64,000 bases of DNA from Arcuatula senhousia (GCA_963971305.1 OZ020305.1:8775001-8839000); one strand, 5' to 3'. Counted from the stretch's first letter, positions 21,972 to 34,368 are shown. Notes: generated by a model from the letters alone, not told the origin. Made by a program: numbers and translations.

Positions 21972-22818
21972 GGTGTAAAATAACTAATTCAGGCTCCCAA
22001 TACTTTCTATGTTAAACCTGGTTTAGCGTGGTCACTGTCAAACTCAGAAATGAATTTTTTGGTTTTAGTTTTTGAGTTGAATAGTTAAAAGTCTGATATA
22101 AAAGACCTAACCAAAGCTAAACTACATATTTAAATAGAAATAAAATAATTTGCTTGAAAACAACCCTCAAAATTAATAATTCATGCTATTGGAAAGAAAA
22201 ATCATCAAAACCACCCCCTTTTTTTCCATGGCATGCCAATCCTGACATACAAAAACTTGGATTATTTGCCAAAACATTAATATTTTTTGCTTAAAATAGT
22301 CAAGTTGGTTTACAAATCAAATACAGACACAAAAAAGGGTATATTATAAGTATTTATCCACAAAATTTTGAAAAAAATAACCAAAACATACTAGCAAGCA
22401 AGGTAATGAAAAGTGGTAAAAAAATTCACAAATTTTTAGATTTCTGGAATAGGACTACAACACACTATTCAAAGAATAATTCATCACTTTAAGCCAGCTA
22501 AATATCTTATAAATAGAAATTTTTGAGACGTTCATCACTCGCAGTGAAATTTTGCCCAAAAATCATGTCGCAACAATGCAATTGGCATTTATGAGCCACT
22601 GTTCCTATAAATAAAAGAAAGGAAGCAAAATCTAGTCTGTTTCACAGTTGTAATGTGCAAAGGCAATGATTTAGGCCATTAAATGAGTATTTTATGCATT
22701 TTTTGATTTTTTGTTTAGCCCCAGTAAGAGGTGTAAAATAACTAATTCAGGCTCCCATTACTTTCTATGTTAAACCTGGTTTAGCGTGGTCACTGTCAAA
22801 CTCAGAAATGAATTTTTT
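21972..22818. repeat. 89-bp direct repeats flanking 669 bp
   Basis: An 89-base block (GGTGTAAAATAACTAATTC ... CAGAAATGAATTTTTT) occurs at 21972-22060 and again at 22730-22818 with about one difference. The 669 bp between has no ORF. The near-identity of the repeats against decayed surroundings suggests a compact LTR-like or recombination-derived element. No primer-binding site or clear polypurine tract is seen, so the class is open. Confidence 0.6.
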
Positions 22819-22849
22819 AGGGTGTGACAGTACTTGAGCCTTAAAGTAG

Positions 22850-23336
22850 ACACTTAAATAACAGTACCTTTCATGTAAATCTCATATAAGGTTCCTTGAC
22901 ATCTGGGAGAGAACGGTTAACCGGAAGTGACATGTGTCAGAAAATGGGAACTAATATCAACAGCTCTACAAAAGTCTTCAAAGGGTCGAATTTGTCAGAT
23001 AACCCCTTATAGGGGTAACAACCCCTAAATAAACATGTTTTCATGATTTTGGCTTATATAATGAAAACTATCGCAGATAACGAAAAGTGGTTGCTTGCTT
23101 AAATGTTCAGTACATAAAGCTCTTAATAAAAGTCTCTATAGAGTCAAAGTGTTCAGACGGCCCTTAAAATAATATTTTGCATGTTTTTGGCTTACAGAAT
23201 GAAAACTATTGCTGAAAAAGAAAAGCTGCTGCTTGCTTAAATGTTCATCTTAATCAGCTCTACAAAGTTCTTTATGGTCCTTTATAGGGTTGACATCAAG
23301 ACCAGGTGAGCGATTCAGGCTCCTGGGAGCCTCTTG
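22850..23336. mobile_element. Fragment of a hairpin-ended tandem-repeat element
   Basis: Contains degenerate units (GCTTGCTTAAATGTTCAG near 23092 and GCTTGCTTAAATGTTCATC near 23232). It ends with CAGGTGAGCGATTCAGG and the hairpin AGGCTCC-t-GGGAGCCT (about 23317-23332). The same right end occurs at 25855-25874, 35500-35528 and 40370-40397. Only the end part is present. Confidence 0.6.
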
Positions 23337-23377
23337 TTTCTTATGCAAAGAATACAAGTTTAATTTCATACATTTAT

Positions 23378-24292
23378 GTTCTACAATTGCAGAATTGCAG
23401 GATGAAAAGAGATGAAGTTCGGTTAATAATGCGGATGTTAGACCCTCAAGGCATCATGCTACGGAAAGCCAATCAACTTGTACGAAGACAATAGGCCTAT
23501 AACTGTCCTTGCCCAAACTTCGTGTGGCACGTTGACGGTTTCGACAAACTAAAGCCTCTTGGATTTTGTATACATGGAACAATTGATGGATTCACGGCCT
23601 GGAAAATTATAAAGTTGCACGTCGGTTTTAGTAACAATGACCCAAGAGTCGTGGCGACTTACTTTCTCGATGCCATCGAAGAACTCAAATGATGCCTTTT
23701 CCGTGTAAGGTCCGATATGGGTACAGAAAATGTCATGACAAGGCAACTTCAGATATATTTTATTAGAAAGGCAACCATCGTTGACTGCGCAATTCATAGT
23801 TTCATTTAAGGTAAAAAAAGTTTCCAATCAAAGAATTAAAGCTTTATCGAGCAATTTCCCAAGAATGGTGGCTAATAGTTTTATGAACATTTTCAAAGAT
23901 TTACAAAATGCTAACATTTAAGATCAACGAAATCAAATCCACGTGCAGTCCCTGAGATTTTTTTTTTTCGATTTGGTTGCTGCAAAACTAAACGAGTCTG
24001 TAGAAGTAGAAGTAACAAAATTTCACTTATTCCTGACGAAAAACCGGAAATAATGTACCAATGCCCGGAATTATATAAAGCGCGGGATATGAAACAAGAA
24101 ATTGACTTACAAGATGTGGAGATTTGCAAGGAACTTTACAGTTGTCGGAGTCTAAGGAGAGGCTGTTCTGAAGAATTCTTAAATCCTTTGCCAATGGTAG
24201 ATGATTGGGCTATCGAGCAGATGCCATACACAATTGAAAGTGCAGTGAATTTATATGGATGTATTTTATATTCAATAAATGAACACATGTAA
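23378..24292 (+). pseudogene. Integrase-core (DDE-type) protein pseudogene
   Basis: A single frame reads RDEVRLIMRMLDPQG, an in-frame TAG at 23492-23494, then PNFVWHVDGFDKLKP, LGFCIHGTIDGF, NNDPRVVATYFLDAI, a TGA at 23690-23692, then FRVRSDMGTENV. This is the catalytic core of a retroviral-integrase-like family common in molluscs and cnidarians: the first Asp is in WHVDG, the second in RSDMGTEN. The C-terminal part (24053-24292) is again readable: MYQCPELY, EICKELYS, RGCSEEF. Between about 23815 and 24050 the frame is badly broken, with several stops. It is a dead copy of a transposon-derived or domesticated integrase gene. The N-terminus is not recognisable; it would lie in or beyond the repeat element ending at 23336. 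Confidence 0.75.
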
Positions 24293-24338
24293 TACATTCG
24301 CAAGTTTAAATAAAAAAAATGCTGGAATCATAGTTTTT

Positions 24339-25874
24339 AGCTCATCTGACCCGAAGGGTCATGTGAGCTATTGCCATCACATGGCGTCCGTCGTCCGTCG
24401 GCCGTTAGCTTTTTTCAAACATCTTCTTCTCTGAAACTGCTTGGCCAAATGCAGCCAAACTTGATATGGTGGTTCCTTAGGGTATTGTGCAAAAGGTTTG
24501 TGTTGGGATTTTTGATAGGTTAAAAAACATGGCTGCTGTTACTAAAAATGGAACAGGGGGGTCAAATACAGTTTTTTGCAAATAACTCAAAAACGGTCAC
24601 AGATATCAAAATTCTGGCGGGATAAAAGTGATCAGCACCTCAAGATCTACCTGCCCAGAAAGTTTCAAGACGATCCAACAACCGATGTAGGAGTTATAGT
24701 CCTTTTTCTGGATTTTTTCAAAATTTTGCACTTATTTAGCACTATATCTTGAAAACTATACAAGATATTTTACAAATGCAAATTACATATGATGAAGCAC
24801 ATCAAGATCTACTTTTCATGTAATTTTGTCAAAGCTGTAGAACCATTTCTTTTAGGAGTTATGGCCCTTAAAGCGTCAAAATTTACAATTTTTCATTACT
24901 TTTCCCCTGAATTTCAAAGATTAACTTGTCTGACACCATACATCCAACTTCAACCAAACTTGGCACAGTTGTTTAATAGCATAAATGCTACAATTCTTTT
25001 GTTAGATTTTTGATTTGTCAAAAAATATGGCCGCCATGGCTAAAAATAGAACATAGGTGTAAATTGCAGTTTTTTGCTAATAACTCAAAAATGGTTACAA
25101 ATATCAAAATTCTGATGGGAGACAAAAGTGATCAGCATCTCAAGATCTAACTGCTTTGAAAGTTTCAAGAAGTTCCAACAATTGATGTAGGAGTTATTGC
25201 CCTTTTTCTGGATTTTTTTTCAAAATTTTTCACTTGTTTAGCCATATATCTTGAAAACTATACAAGATATTTCAAAAATTAACATTGCATATGATTAAGC
25301 ACATCAAGATCTACACTTCATGTATTTAGGTCAAAGCTGTAGGACCATTTCTTTAAGGAGTTACTGTCCTTAAAACAACAAAATTTTATTTTCCATTTCC
25401 ATTACTTTTTCCCTGAATTTCAAAGATTAACTTGTCTAACACCGTAAGACCAACTGCATTTTAACTTGGCACACTTCTTTAATAGCTTATATGCTACAAC
25501 TCTATCGTTTAGATTTTTGATTCGTCCAAAACATGGCCGCCATGGCCAAAAATAGAACATAGGGGTAAATTTCATTTTTTTGCTACACTGTAATAACTCA
25601 AAAATGGTTTCAGATATTGAGCAAGAATCAAAAGTGATCAGCATATTAAGATCTACCTGTCCTGAAATTTCGGAAAAGATCTGACTGCTGATGTGGGAGT
25701 TATTGCCCTTTTCGCAATTTTTGCCAAATTTTGCACTTATTAAGCCCAATATCTTGAAAACTAACCAAGATATTTCAGAAATTTAAATCGCATATGGTTA
25801 AGCACAATAATATCTACAAAATATATGTATCTGTATAGTTCAGGTGAGCGATTCAGGCTCCTGGGAGCCTCTTG
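24339..25874. mobile_element. Full-length hairpin-ended element with three ~500-bp units
   Basis: The left end is a hairpin, AGCTCAT ... GACCCgaaGGGTC ... GTGAGCT (24339-24369), followed by GTCCGTCGTCCGTCGG. Three internal units of about 500 bp follow; ATGGC(T/C)GC marks them near 24529, 25027 and 25533. Each carries AAAGTGATCAGCA, CTCAAGATCTAC and ATATCTTGAAAACTA. The right end is CAGGTGAGCGATTCAGG plus the hairpin AGGCTCC-t-GGGAGCCT (25855-25870). Poly-T flanks the left end (GTTTTT|AGCTCAT). No coding capacity. A rearranged relative is at 39173-40397. Confidence 0.8.
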
Positions 25875-26560
25875 ATTTTTAGAAGCACTGTATTCAGTAT
25901 ACTATGGCCGGTCTAAGAAGTTATAGCTCATTCATTTATCCAAAATGATCACTTGGGACCCTTGTCGATTGTTTTGTTAAAAATTCCTTTTAAAATTCTT
26001 TAGTTCCTTAAAGATGAAAATGAAGTACTATTCTATGAAGTTCTGTTTAGGTATCATACAAAAAAATAAAATAGATTACCACAGTTACTACAAGAAGAAC
26101 ATACTTCTGACGGCATGTTGCCACTGACAAAAAATTAAAGTTTGGAACTTAGAAATCGTCGGGATTGTACAGTTTCCCGTTTGTTTATCTAAATAAAAAT
26201 GAGATGTGGAATAAATGACCCCCATAAATGTACGTGAAAAAATTGTAAAAACAATTAGAATGTAAAACCTTTAAATAAAAACAGCGAGCAGCGCCGCTGA
26301 TCATTATCTTGCTATTGGTCCAGAATCAAAACTGAATGTACATGATATTCAAACAAATCTCAACAGTATGTTTTCATATGTCTTTTGGGATATTCTGCTT
26401 TTTTATTTGGGTATATACTTGCCATACTTAAACAAGAAAATGTGCCAAACAGACACGGTGCCTGCCTTTATAATTATCAAACAGCTAGGTAATCTATCAA
26501 TTACGAAGCTCACCTCGTTATGCATTATTGTCACTATGCAGAAACTGACTTTAAATTTTC
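25875..26560. other. No gene recognised
   Basis: AT-rich spacer. The left edge of the following tandem element could not be fixed and may begin here near 26440. Confidence 0.4.
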
Positions 26561-27227
26561 AAAGTTTTAAGTGCTCATTCATGCAGAAAAGGCAGGTTAT
26601 GGCCAGCATCTGAACCATGTATCTTGCTAAGCATCCCTAGATGCACCTACCATACCACTTTGGTCAATCATGGTACTTGCATGTTAGCAGGAATAGACTT
26701 TAACCATTATTCTGTAAGTGGTCATTCATACAGAAAATATGGTCAAGACCAGCATCTGAAGCATGCAATGTGTCTTAGCATCATAAGGTGCACCTACCAT
26801 ACCAATATAGTTGATGTGGCACTTGTCAGTAATCGGTTATGAACTTTAACCATTCTTCTGTAGGTGGTCATCCGTGCGGAAAATATATTGCTCACAGTCA
26901 GCATCTGAAGCATAAATCACTAAGTGCACATACCTACAAAAATAGTTGATATGGCACTTGTCAGTAAGCGGGCATGGACTTCGACTATTCTTCTGTAAGT
27001 GCTCATCCATGCGGAAAAAATAGGTCAATCCATGCGGAAAATATAGGTCACATCCAGCATTCGAAGCATGCATTAATTGTGCTAAGCATCACTAGGTGCA
27101 CCTACTATACCAATATGATTGATGTGGCAATTGTCATTTAGCAGGAATTAGAAATTAATGGATTTGGGACGGACGGACGGATTCGAACACTATAAGCCCT
27201 TCTACTTTCGTAGGCGGGGCATAAAAA
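26561..27227. mobile_element. Tandem-repeat element, four ~145-bp units
   Basis: Units start near 26569, 26717, 26862 and 26994. Each contains GTGGTCAT or GTGCTCAT, CAGCATCTGAAGCAT, and GGTGCACCTACCATACCA followed by GATGTGGCACTTGTCA. The right end has GGGACGGACGGACGG (27166-27180) and then a hairpin GCCC..CTAC-tttc-GTAG..GGGGC (about 27195-27220). Left end not defined. Confidence 0.7.
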
Positions 27228-29640
27228 GATAGAAGCAGATATATGCTGATCACCTATACCAAAATGTTTTGAAGCTTAAACACATATACTAGAAATTCCC
27301 TTGTTTCTTGGTGGTATAAACACAAATATATCAAGTCAAATATCCCACACAAACCATGAATATATAATACATGAGCTGCAATTTGCACAATTTTTTCTTG
27401 AAAGGAAATGGAAAGATGTCTGACGGACCTGAAATCGATAAGGGTAATGTGGGACCTCGCATACAAACTTTCTAGTCTGTGATTTGTTGTTCCTGAGAAA
27501 ATTATTATGAGCAGGTGTAATGGTCGTGACGACAACACACTCAAGACGAAGTCAATTCATCCCTATTTGTTGCATCCCATTGACATACAGGCAACATCTA
27601 CGACGAAGTCGCTCAAGCGGAAAATGTAGCAAAAATAAACCCTCTTGTACTACTACGCAAGACCAATCCATGTGTTAAGACAATACTAGTGCCTGTAGGT
27701 CAAGGTGACTATATAGATTTTGGCTTATACTAAAGACAACTGTCAAGCATCCAACCGAGAGGACACACATAGCATTGGTAATTTTGTTAATCAGCTAACA
27801 AATCTGATAGTTTCATTAGTCAATTTCAAACTTTGGGCACCTTGGATCGTTGATTAATTCCACCACCAATGATTCAAAATTTGCAATTGACAAATGATAG
27901 TATGTGAAATTGTAAGCTGATAAAAAAAACTTTAACCTGTGGTCTGTGTGCCCATCCAGTTCGTGTGTCTTAACACCCAGTATACAAGATGTATCCACAA
28001 ACCAAAAACCCCAACCAACACCACTTGTAGTTGCTGATGAATTAACCTTATTCAAAATTTAACCTAAGTCACTTATGCAGAAAATATAGATAATGGTAAC
28101 CTTATTCCTGTAAAGGCCCTTTTTATTTACTCATTATGTATTCATTGAAACAATATTACTACCACTTAGTTGTAGACCTTTGTCAAAATTTATCTATTTG
28201 ATATGAAATCATTCTTACTACAATTTGGGTGCAAGATGCATGTGGCAAGATGTAAACCACAAATCTGCGGCCATATAGAGTCTATTCAGATACCTAAAGA
28301 TGTTGTTGTTTGGTTGTTGGTTAAAATAAATGTATTAAGATTTTTAAGTTTTATATATATCTTTAATGTCTGGATCTGCACAGGAAATTATTTTTCAAAA
28401 TATAAACAAACAAACACCTAATTTAATACTGGCTAATTTGACACAACCACTAAAGCTATAAGCAAAGAAACCCTGACAGGTTAAGCAAAAATACATATGT
28501 ACATGTAGTCAGTTGTACTAACAGTTGTTACTACCAGTACAAAGTTTCACTTCCCAATTGTGCTCACTTTAAAAATGACATGACACAAAATTTGGTTTAA
28601 AGTTTTCTTGTATTAAAGAGGTAAACATTTTGTGCAATTGTTATATTGAAGTCACAATATGTTATTTCTATTTGTGGCCTGTGATGTGGACATCCAACAT
28701 TTACAAATCTCATTGGTTTTAAGACAGATTTTGAATTTTTTAATGACATGACATTGGTTGACACTCTGAGGCTCAATGTTAGCATTTACACCAATAGTTG
28801 AGATATGAGCATGTGTTTTGCTAGATACAAGAGAAATTAGAATAGAAATCTTTGATGACTGCTCGCCGTTGGTTGATGCAGTTGTTGTGATGTTCGAAAT
28901 CTAAATTCCATGTCATCCTGTACTCCTTTAGATTATTTTCCACTGTGGAAAAAGTCTTCTTTGCCTTTTCAATTACTAGTATATATTCCACTGTTACTTC
29001 ATCCATATTATTGATTTCTATAATTCGTATCCCCTCCCCCATTTTCAACAGATTTAACTTGTTTTTGGTTGTAAATCCAACCTACATTCAATTTATGAAT
29101 TGTTTTGGATTGCTTTTCACCTTGACTGTCTTTCTTTTCTGTCAACACTTTTGTTGGTTTCTACAAATAAAAAAAGTATTCAGTTTTAGTACCAGCGAAC
29201 ATTTGTACACCTAATATATATGATTTTATATTGTCCCAAGTAGAATGTTATATTGCACGAGCTTGATTCCATTTTTTTCATCACTGAAGCCTTTATTTTA
29301 GAAAGCTGCATTATTTTGTGACTTCAGTTGCCAACATAGACACACTGACAGGAAAATATGTACCTTGATAGTGGTCATTATGTAAATGGACACTCAATAT
29401 ACTATTTTTGTTTTTACATTTACTTATACCACAGTCAATTTCATGATAAATCAGTAAAAGAGTAAGTTGTCATGCAAACATGGAAACCAATTTGTGATGG
29501 ACATGATGCATGGATGGGATGATTTAAAGCGGAATTCCAGTCTCCAGATTTCAGGAAAGGCAGGGGACAAAAAAGTCACACAATGACCTTTAACTTAAAA
29601 GATGGACCTTAAAAACTTCTTGTTTCCACAAGAAAGTAAA
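27228..29640. other. No gene recognised over 2.4 kb
   Basis: AT-rich. Several 60-96-codon open frames on both strands look like chance; none shows a motif, signal peptide or splice pattern I would trust. No RNA gene seen. Confidence 0.4.
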
Positions 29641-29649
29641 TGTCAATGG

Positions 29650-29947
29650 AACAAAAAACGTGGTACTATAGGATAAGGCTATATGCAAAATGTCAGATCT
29701 ATGTCAAGTAGTTGCTTAGAATACTGTGAGGTATATTTTCTATACTAGTATACCTCCACTGTGTAAAAAAGTAAGTATATTTGGTAAACAGGAAGTAGAT
29801 GATCTACGGACATAAAATCGCTATACACCATATGCACTATAGGATATGTCAAGTAGTTGTTTACTGAGAAAGCTGCGATTTAAATTTTATTTCGGACGGA
29901 TGCACAGACGAACAGAGGTTAAACAGTATTCCCGCGGGGGTATAAAA
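29650..29947. mobile_element. Partial copy of the 4427-5207 element family
   Basis: Shares GGTACTATAGGATAAGGCT, TTGGTAAACAGGAAGTAGA and CACCATATG with the units at 4494-5145. It ends with GACGGATGCACAGACG and a GCGGGGGTATAA terminus (about 29930-29945). About two units remain; the left end is lost. Confidence 0.65.
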
Positions 29948-30020
29948 ATGGGATTTGGAACTTGATGTGGAATAAATGTACACAACTCCATCAACCAACA
30001 ATAATTTAAAAATCTTGAAT

Positions 30021-30388
30021 GAAGTCTGAAGCATGAAATCAGAAGTCTGAAGTATGAAATCAGAAGTATGAAGCATGAAATCAGAAGTCTGAAGTATAAA
30101 ATCAGATATCTGAAGTATGAAATCAGAAGTCTGAAGTATGAAATATGAAATCAGAAGTCTGAAGTATGAAATCAGATGTCTGAAGTATGAAATATGAAAT
30201 CAGAAGTCTGAAGTATTAAATATGAAATTAGAAGTCTGAAGTATGAAATCAGAAATCTGAAATATAAAATCAGAAATTTGAAGTATGAAATCAGAAGTCT
30301 GAAATCAGAAAAAGTCTGAAGTATGAAATATGTAATCAGAAGTCTGAAGTATGAAATCAGAAGTCGGAAGTATGAAAACAGAAACATG
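30021..30388. repeat. Minisatellite (GAAGTCTGAAGTATGAAATCA), locus 2
   Basis: About 17-20 imperfect copies of an 18-22-bp motif, the reverse complement of the motif at 21581-21730. Some units are expanded with TATGAAA. The minus-strand ORF through it is repetitive and not a gene. Confidence 0.85.
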
Positions 30389-30710
30389 GACTGAAATTCT
30401 CCTCAATTGTCATGGTGCAGGGGCCCGGCTTTTAACTTGATGAATTACGACGGTGTTTACCATCTTTGAAGAATCACCAGTAATCTGGGCATTTTGTTTC
30501 TCAATAACTTTTAGCTGTCATCATTAATATGAAATTATGCATGCAAAGACTGATTTAATTATTTTAGCAGGTATATCAAGACTTTAACTTCCTATAAAAA
30601 AATGTTGTTTCTAATCAGCCTATACAGTTTTAGAGTTTCTAATTCATTTTTGTGTATCTTTTTTATTAATAAAATGTAATACATGTATTAAATAAAGAAA
30701 TAATCTGTCC
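30389..30710. other. No gene recognised
   Basis: AT-rich spacer between a minisatellite and a hairpin-ended element. Confidence 0.4.
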
Positions 30711-31322
30711 ATGGGGCATAGATGCCCCGCCTTATCAGGAAGTTGAAGTCGGTTAGGCCTTCAAAGCACTTTACAGCAAACAATTCATCATTAAAACTGA
30801 TCATCAGCAAAACAACATTTTAACATGGCATACTTCACGTCTATTTTTTTTCGTCATTGAAATCTATGGAGTCATCTCTGAGATCTTTGAAGTGTATTTT
30901 ATTTCATCAGTGGCCAATTTAAAATGCCGGCCATCTTGAAAATTCGAAAATGGATTGCACCCCCTATGGTCCCCCACCATACCCTCAAGAAGTTTCATTT
31001 AATTTGGTTCATACGTTTTCTCAAAATCATGCAGACAGTTTCAGGATTAAGAATCAAACAAGGGAATGTGTCAGAACGACACTGATATCCTGCTCAGAGA
31101 TTTTGTCTCAAAAAAGGTGAACCTGAAATGTAAACCTAAGTCTCTCAGACGGACATACATCGAAAATATAGCCTATTGCTGGTTGCAACAATAAATCCTT
31201 GATATAATGAACCGTTGTACAAAATTTCATAAAGATTGTAAATTGCACAAAACGTAAGTGTGACTGACGAACAAATAATCGGAAAAAATATATACCCTGC
31301 GACAAAGTAAGTGGGGCATAAA
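30711..31322. mobile_element. Hairpin-ended non-coding element
   Basis: The left end is the hairpin GGGGCAT-ag-ATGCCCC (30713-30728). The right end is GCGACAAAGTAAGTGGGGCATA (closing near 31318), matching the GGGGCATAAAAA end at 27217. The interior has no clear tandem array. The minus-strand ORF at 31108-31524 spans the junction with the next element and is not a gene. Confidence 0.55.
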
Positions 31323-31403
31323 AAGTAATTAAAAAAAGAAGCAGAAAAGAAGCAAAAACAATAAGACCCACAAACTTTGTTTTGGGCGACCTAATAATAA
31401 TAA

Positions 31404-32159
31404 AACAAGAGTTGACACTAAAGTATGTCTCGCCTGTCGACACCATCACAGAACTCATTGAAGGTCTAGCTGGGCCATCAGAAAAGTTAAGGTCAAGGTC
31501 ATGTGACAGATGACAGAATTCCATTTAACCACCACAAAAATGTCTGAAGTGTGTTCTAGATACCATAGTAATTGAGAAACAATGAAAAAGACCAACATTC
31601 ACTGAGTCATTCAACCATAAAAATGGGGTGAAGGTCACATTACATGGTGATGTTAGTTGTGTATATCATATTCCCCAAATATCAGATGCCTTGCTATAAT
31701 ATAATACTTTTCACTTAACTCATTTTCCACCCCAAAACATCTACATTCACAAAGTCATTGAACCCTGAAAATGTGAAAATTCAGGGTCACTCAACATGGT
31801 GTCAGTTGTGTAGACCGAAACCTAAAATGTTTGTATACCAAGTATCATATGCCTCTCTTTATACTTTTAACTTAATTTATTTTCCACAAAAGTTTTAATT
31901 GTCCCAAAAATCATTTAAGTCCACAGAGTCATTGAACCATGAAAATTGTGTCAAGGTCACAGGACATGGTGCCAGTTGCGTAGACCATAACCCCAACTGT
32001 CTGTATACCAAATATCAGATGCCTAGCTATTATACTTTTCTTGTAATTCATTTTCCACAAAGTCTTACAAAAAAAGTTTACGTCGTCGCCGTCGCCGCCG
32101 CCGCCGGAAAGTAATACCTTTGTCTCGCCTTCAGCGACTAAAGTCGCAGGCGAGACAAA
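31404..32159. mobile_element. Tandem-repeat element with (CGTCGCCG) tract and strong 3' hairpin
   Basis: Begins AAGAGTTGACACTAAAG. Three units of about 165 bp (GAGTCATTCAACCATA near 31601, AAGTCATTGAACCCTGA near 31759, GAGTCATTGAACCATGA near 31926) follow. Then comes a CGTCGCCGTCGCCGCCGCC tract (32081-32105). The right end is a long hairpin, TTTGTCTCGCCT ... GCGACT-aa-AGTCGC ... AGGCGAGACAAA (32119-32159). A short relative without the array is at 35846-36188. Confidence 0.75.
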
Positions 32160-32713
32160 AAGGGGAAAAAACAATAAGTATCAAAACTTCTTTAACCGGT
32201 AGTAGACTTATTTAAAATATTTCACGAACACTTTTATAAGGACAGCATGTTCATGCCTTCAAGCGGATTTGGGCTAAAACATAGAGCTTCTAATACAGCA
32301 TTTTGCCACAAAAAAGGCAAACTAGAAGTACTACTAGTATGAGCCCCAATTATATCAAATCGAGAAAATATAAAATAAATTTTAAAAAAATATTTGTACC
32401 TGATTTGCACTTTTACTGTCCTTGTACTGTTGAGCAATGTCCTCTAATGCTTTTGATGTTTTTTTTCTTTTTCTCTGACTTAGTTTCTGAAATGATATGT
32501 AAATAAATTTATATTCAAAGGCTTTGAGTATAATCAAATAAAAGTATAATCAAGACCCTAAAGTACCACCAGACCAAATTTGGTTTGAATCCCTGCTGCC
32601 GTTTCAGAGGAGAAGTTTGAAGAAAAGTTAACGACGACGCCAAGTGATAACAATAGCTCACATGGACCTAAAAACTCACTGACTATCAAGATTGTCCATG
32701 ATATATAATATAA
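32160..32713. other. No gene; includes an inverted end fragment of the 24339 family
   Basis: 32571-32672 reads GACGACGCCAAGTGATAACA then ATAGCTCACATG, the reverse complement of the left end of the elements at 24339 and 39173. The rest is AT-rich. Confidence 0.5.
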
Positions 32714-33216
32714 TATGCGAGCGAAGCGAAGCTCACTATTGTACAGAGTCTGACAAATTGCACGAGACTCAAAATACGATGGTTGAAAATAAATTCTGTC
32801 TCGCTACTCGGAATGCATGGGGAATTTCCGAAAATACCGGGTCTCGCGTTAGCGAGATTCTTTATTTTCGCTTAACTATTTACAAACAGTAACAAAACAA
32901 AACCTTTCCTTGTTGTTCATGACAATAACTTTCTCAATAAATAATAACTATCTAACGAACGAACACTAGTTGTTCTGTTTTTACAAAAATATGGCTTTCT
33001 CTCGCGGGAATTCGTGACCTTTTACCCATAGTGCATAAATGGTGGGGGTTCTGTCATAGTGCATATATAGTCATGCGCAGAAAAAATGGTGGGAGTTCTG
33101 TCAATCAATTTTCAGAACTTTTCATAACACAGATTCATTAAAATAAAGTGATCAGCAACTGTTTTTCTACATATGTATGATAATTTGGTCCTACCTGATC
33201 TGAAAATAAAATCCTA

Positions 33217-33506
33217 AGGGACCGACCATTTAACTTGAAGAGGGGGGCCTTGGTTTTTTTCCTAAAAAAATATTGTGAAAATTATTTTTGATGAAAAAAA
33301 TATTTTGGCAGCTGAGCCTGAAGGTAAGAAAAAAAAATATTCTGAAGAAGGATTTCTGCTATAAAAAATAATGCTGATAATGAAAAAAAAATATTCTGTC
33401 ACGACGCCTTCGAAAAATAAATAATTTGTCCGCGCTCTGCGCGGAAAAAAATTTCTGATAAAAACAAAAAACCAAGGCCCCCCTTCAAGTTAAATGGTCC
33501 GTCCCT
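33217..33506. mobile_element. 290-bp MITE nested in the 32714-34216 element
   Basis: The left end AGGGACCGACCATTTAACTT (then GAAGAGGGGGGCCTTGG) is the inverted complement of the right end at 33468-33506, with one mismatch and one indel. Related fragments with GGGACCGACTATTT and GGGGGGATATGGTGAAATTT occur at 49945-50060; a partial one is near 45625-45790. Confidence 0.8.
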
Positions 33507-33925
33507 AAATCATCCTTATCCTATGTGGTCCCTCAAACTGACAAAGTTAAATGATCATTTGGATTAGTCGTCATTTTCCACCAGGTTTCTAAATCAATTT
33601 TTATGCAGACAGTACTTGACAATTATAGATACGGGTATACAAAAAATATAACAAAACTGGCAGAAGAGCGGTGACATGTTTTGATGTCGTCTGCTTGTCT
33701 AATATATGATGTGACTGAAGGATCGATTAAGTTATGGATGATGTTGTCCCGGCCGCAAACCATATTTTTGCGTTTTTACGGATAATACATTTTTTTTCAA
33801 ATAAATTATTACATTTTTATCCAAAAGTGGACCATCTTAGCTATTGATCCAGCCGAGGGTATTTTGACATTTTTTCCAGATCAAATTAAGTTTAAACCTA
33901 GTTTTGGTTGCACCTATTATATTAA

Positions 33926-34010
33926 TTTTGTATCTTCGCGAGCTTTTAGGGCAGAGCCATTATCATATTATGAGAAAGACATTGCCTTAAAAGCTCGCGT
34001 AGATACAAAA
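33926..34010. repeat. Hairpin with 28-bp arms
   Basis: TTTTGTATCTTCGCGAGC to GGGCA (33926-33953) pairs with its complement at 33983-34010 (26 of 28), separated by a 29-nt loop. It lies inside the 32714-34216 element. Confidence 0.75.
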
Positions 34011-34216
34011 ATATAATCTATTCCATTGATAATTTCAAATAATGCCTGGGACGAGATATTACTATTTCCCGCAATTTTTCAGCACGCGCAGACATTTTCG
34101 AAAACTTCCAAAAATCGAATGTTTTCGGTGACAGAACGATATTTCTTCCATAGTATTTTGAGTCTCGTGCAATTTGGCAGACTCTCTACAATAGTGAGCT
34201 TCGCTACGCTCGCATA

Positions 34217-34368
34217 TAAATTTAGTGTATTGATGTACATCATTTACACCCCTATGTCTTTTTTACCCGAATCATTTTATAAGTGCGCTTTAAGTAAACC
34301 TTCATCTTGTCTTTAGTAGTCTACAAGTCTTAATTCATTTAATAAACTTATATGCTAATAATTTATAG
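34217..34368. other. Short spacer
   Basis: Nothing recognised. Confidence 0.3.

Larger units (their letters stand above)
32714..34216. mobile_element. 1.5-kb TIR element with 64-bp inverted ends
   Basis: The left arm 32714-32777 (TATGCGAGCGAAGCGAAGCT ... ACTCAAAATAC) and right arm 34153-34216 are inverted complements with about 61 of 64 matches. Weaker complementarity continues inward. TA flanks both ends. No transposase ORF, so it is non-autonomous. A second TIR element is nested at 33217-33506. Confidence 0.8.

Noticed and set aside
21972..22818. Full LTR retrotransposon
   Set aside because: Only 669 bp without coding capacity, no primer-binding site and no obvious polypurine tract; kept only as a direct-repeat pair.
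31108..31524. 138-codon minus-strand open frame
   Set aside because: Spans the junction of two different repeat elements; no domain.
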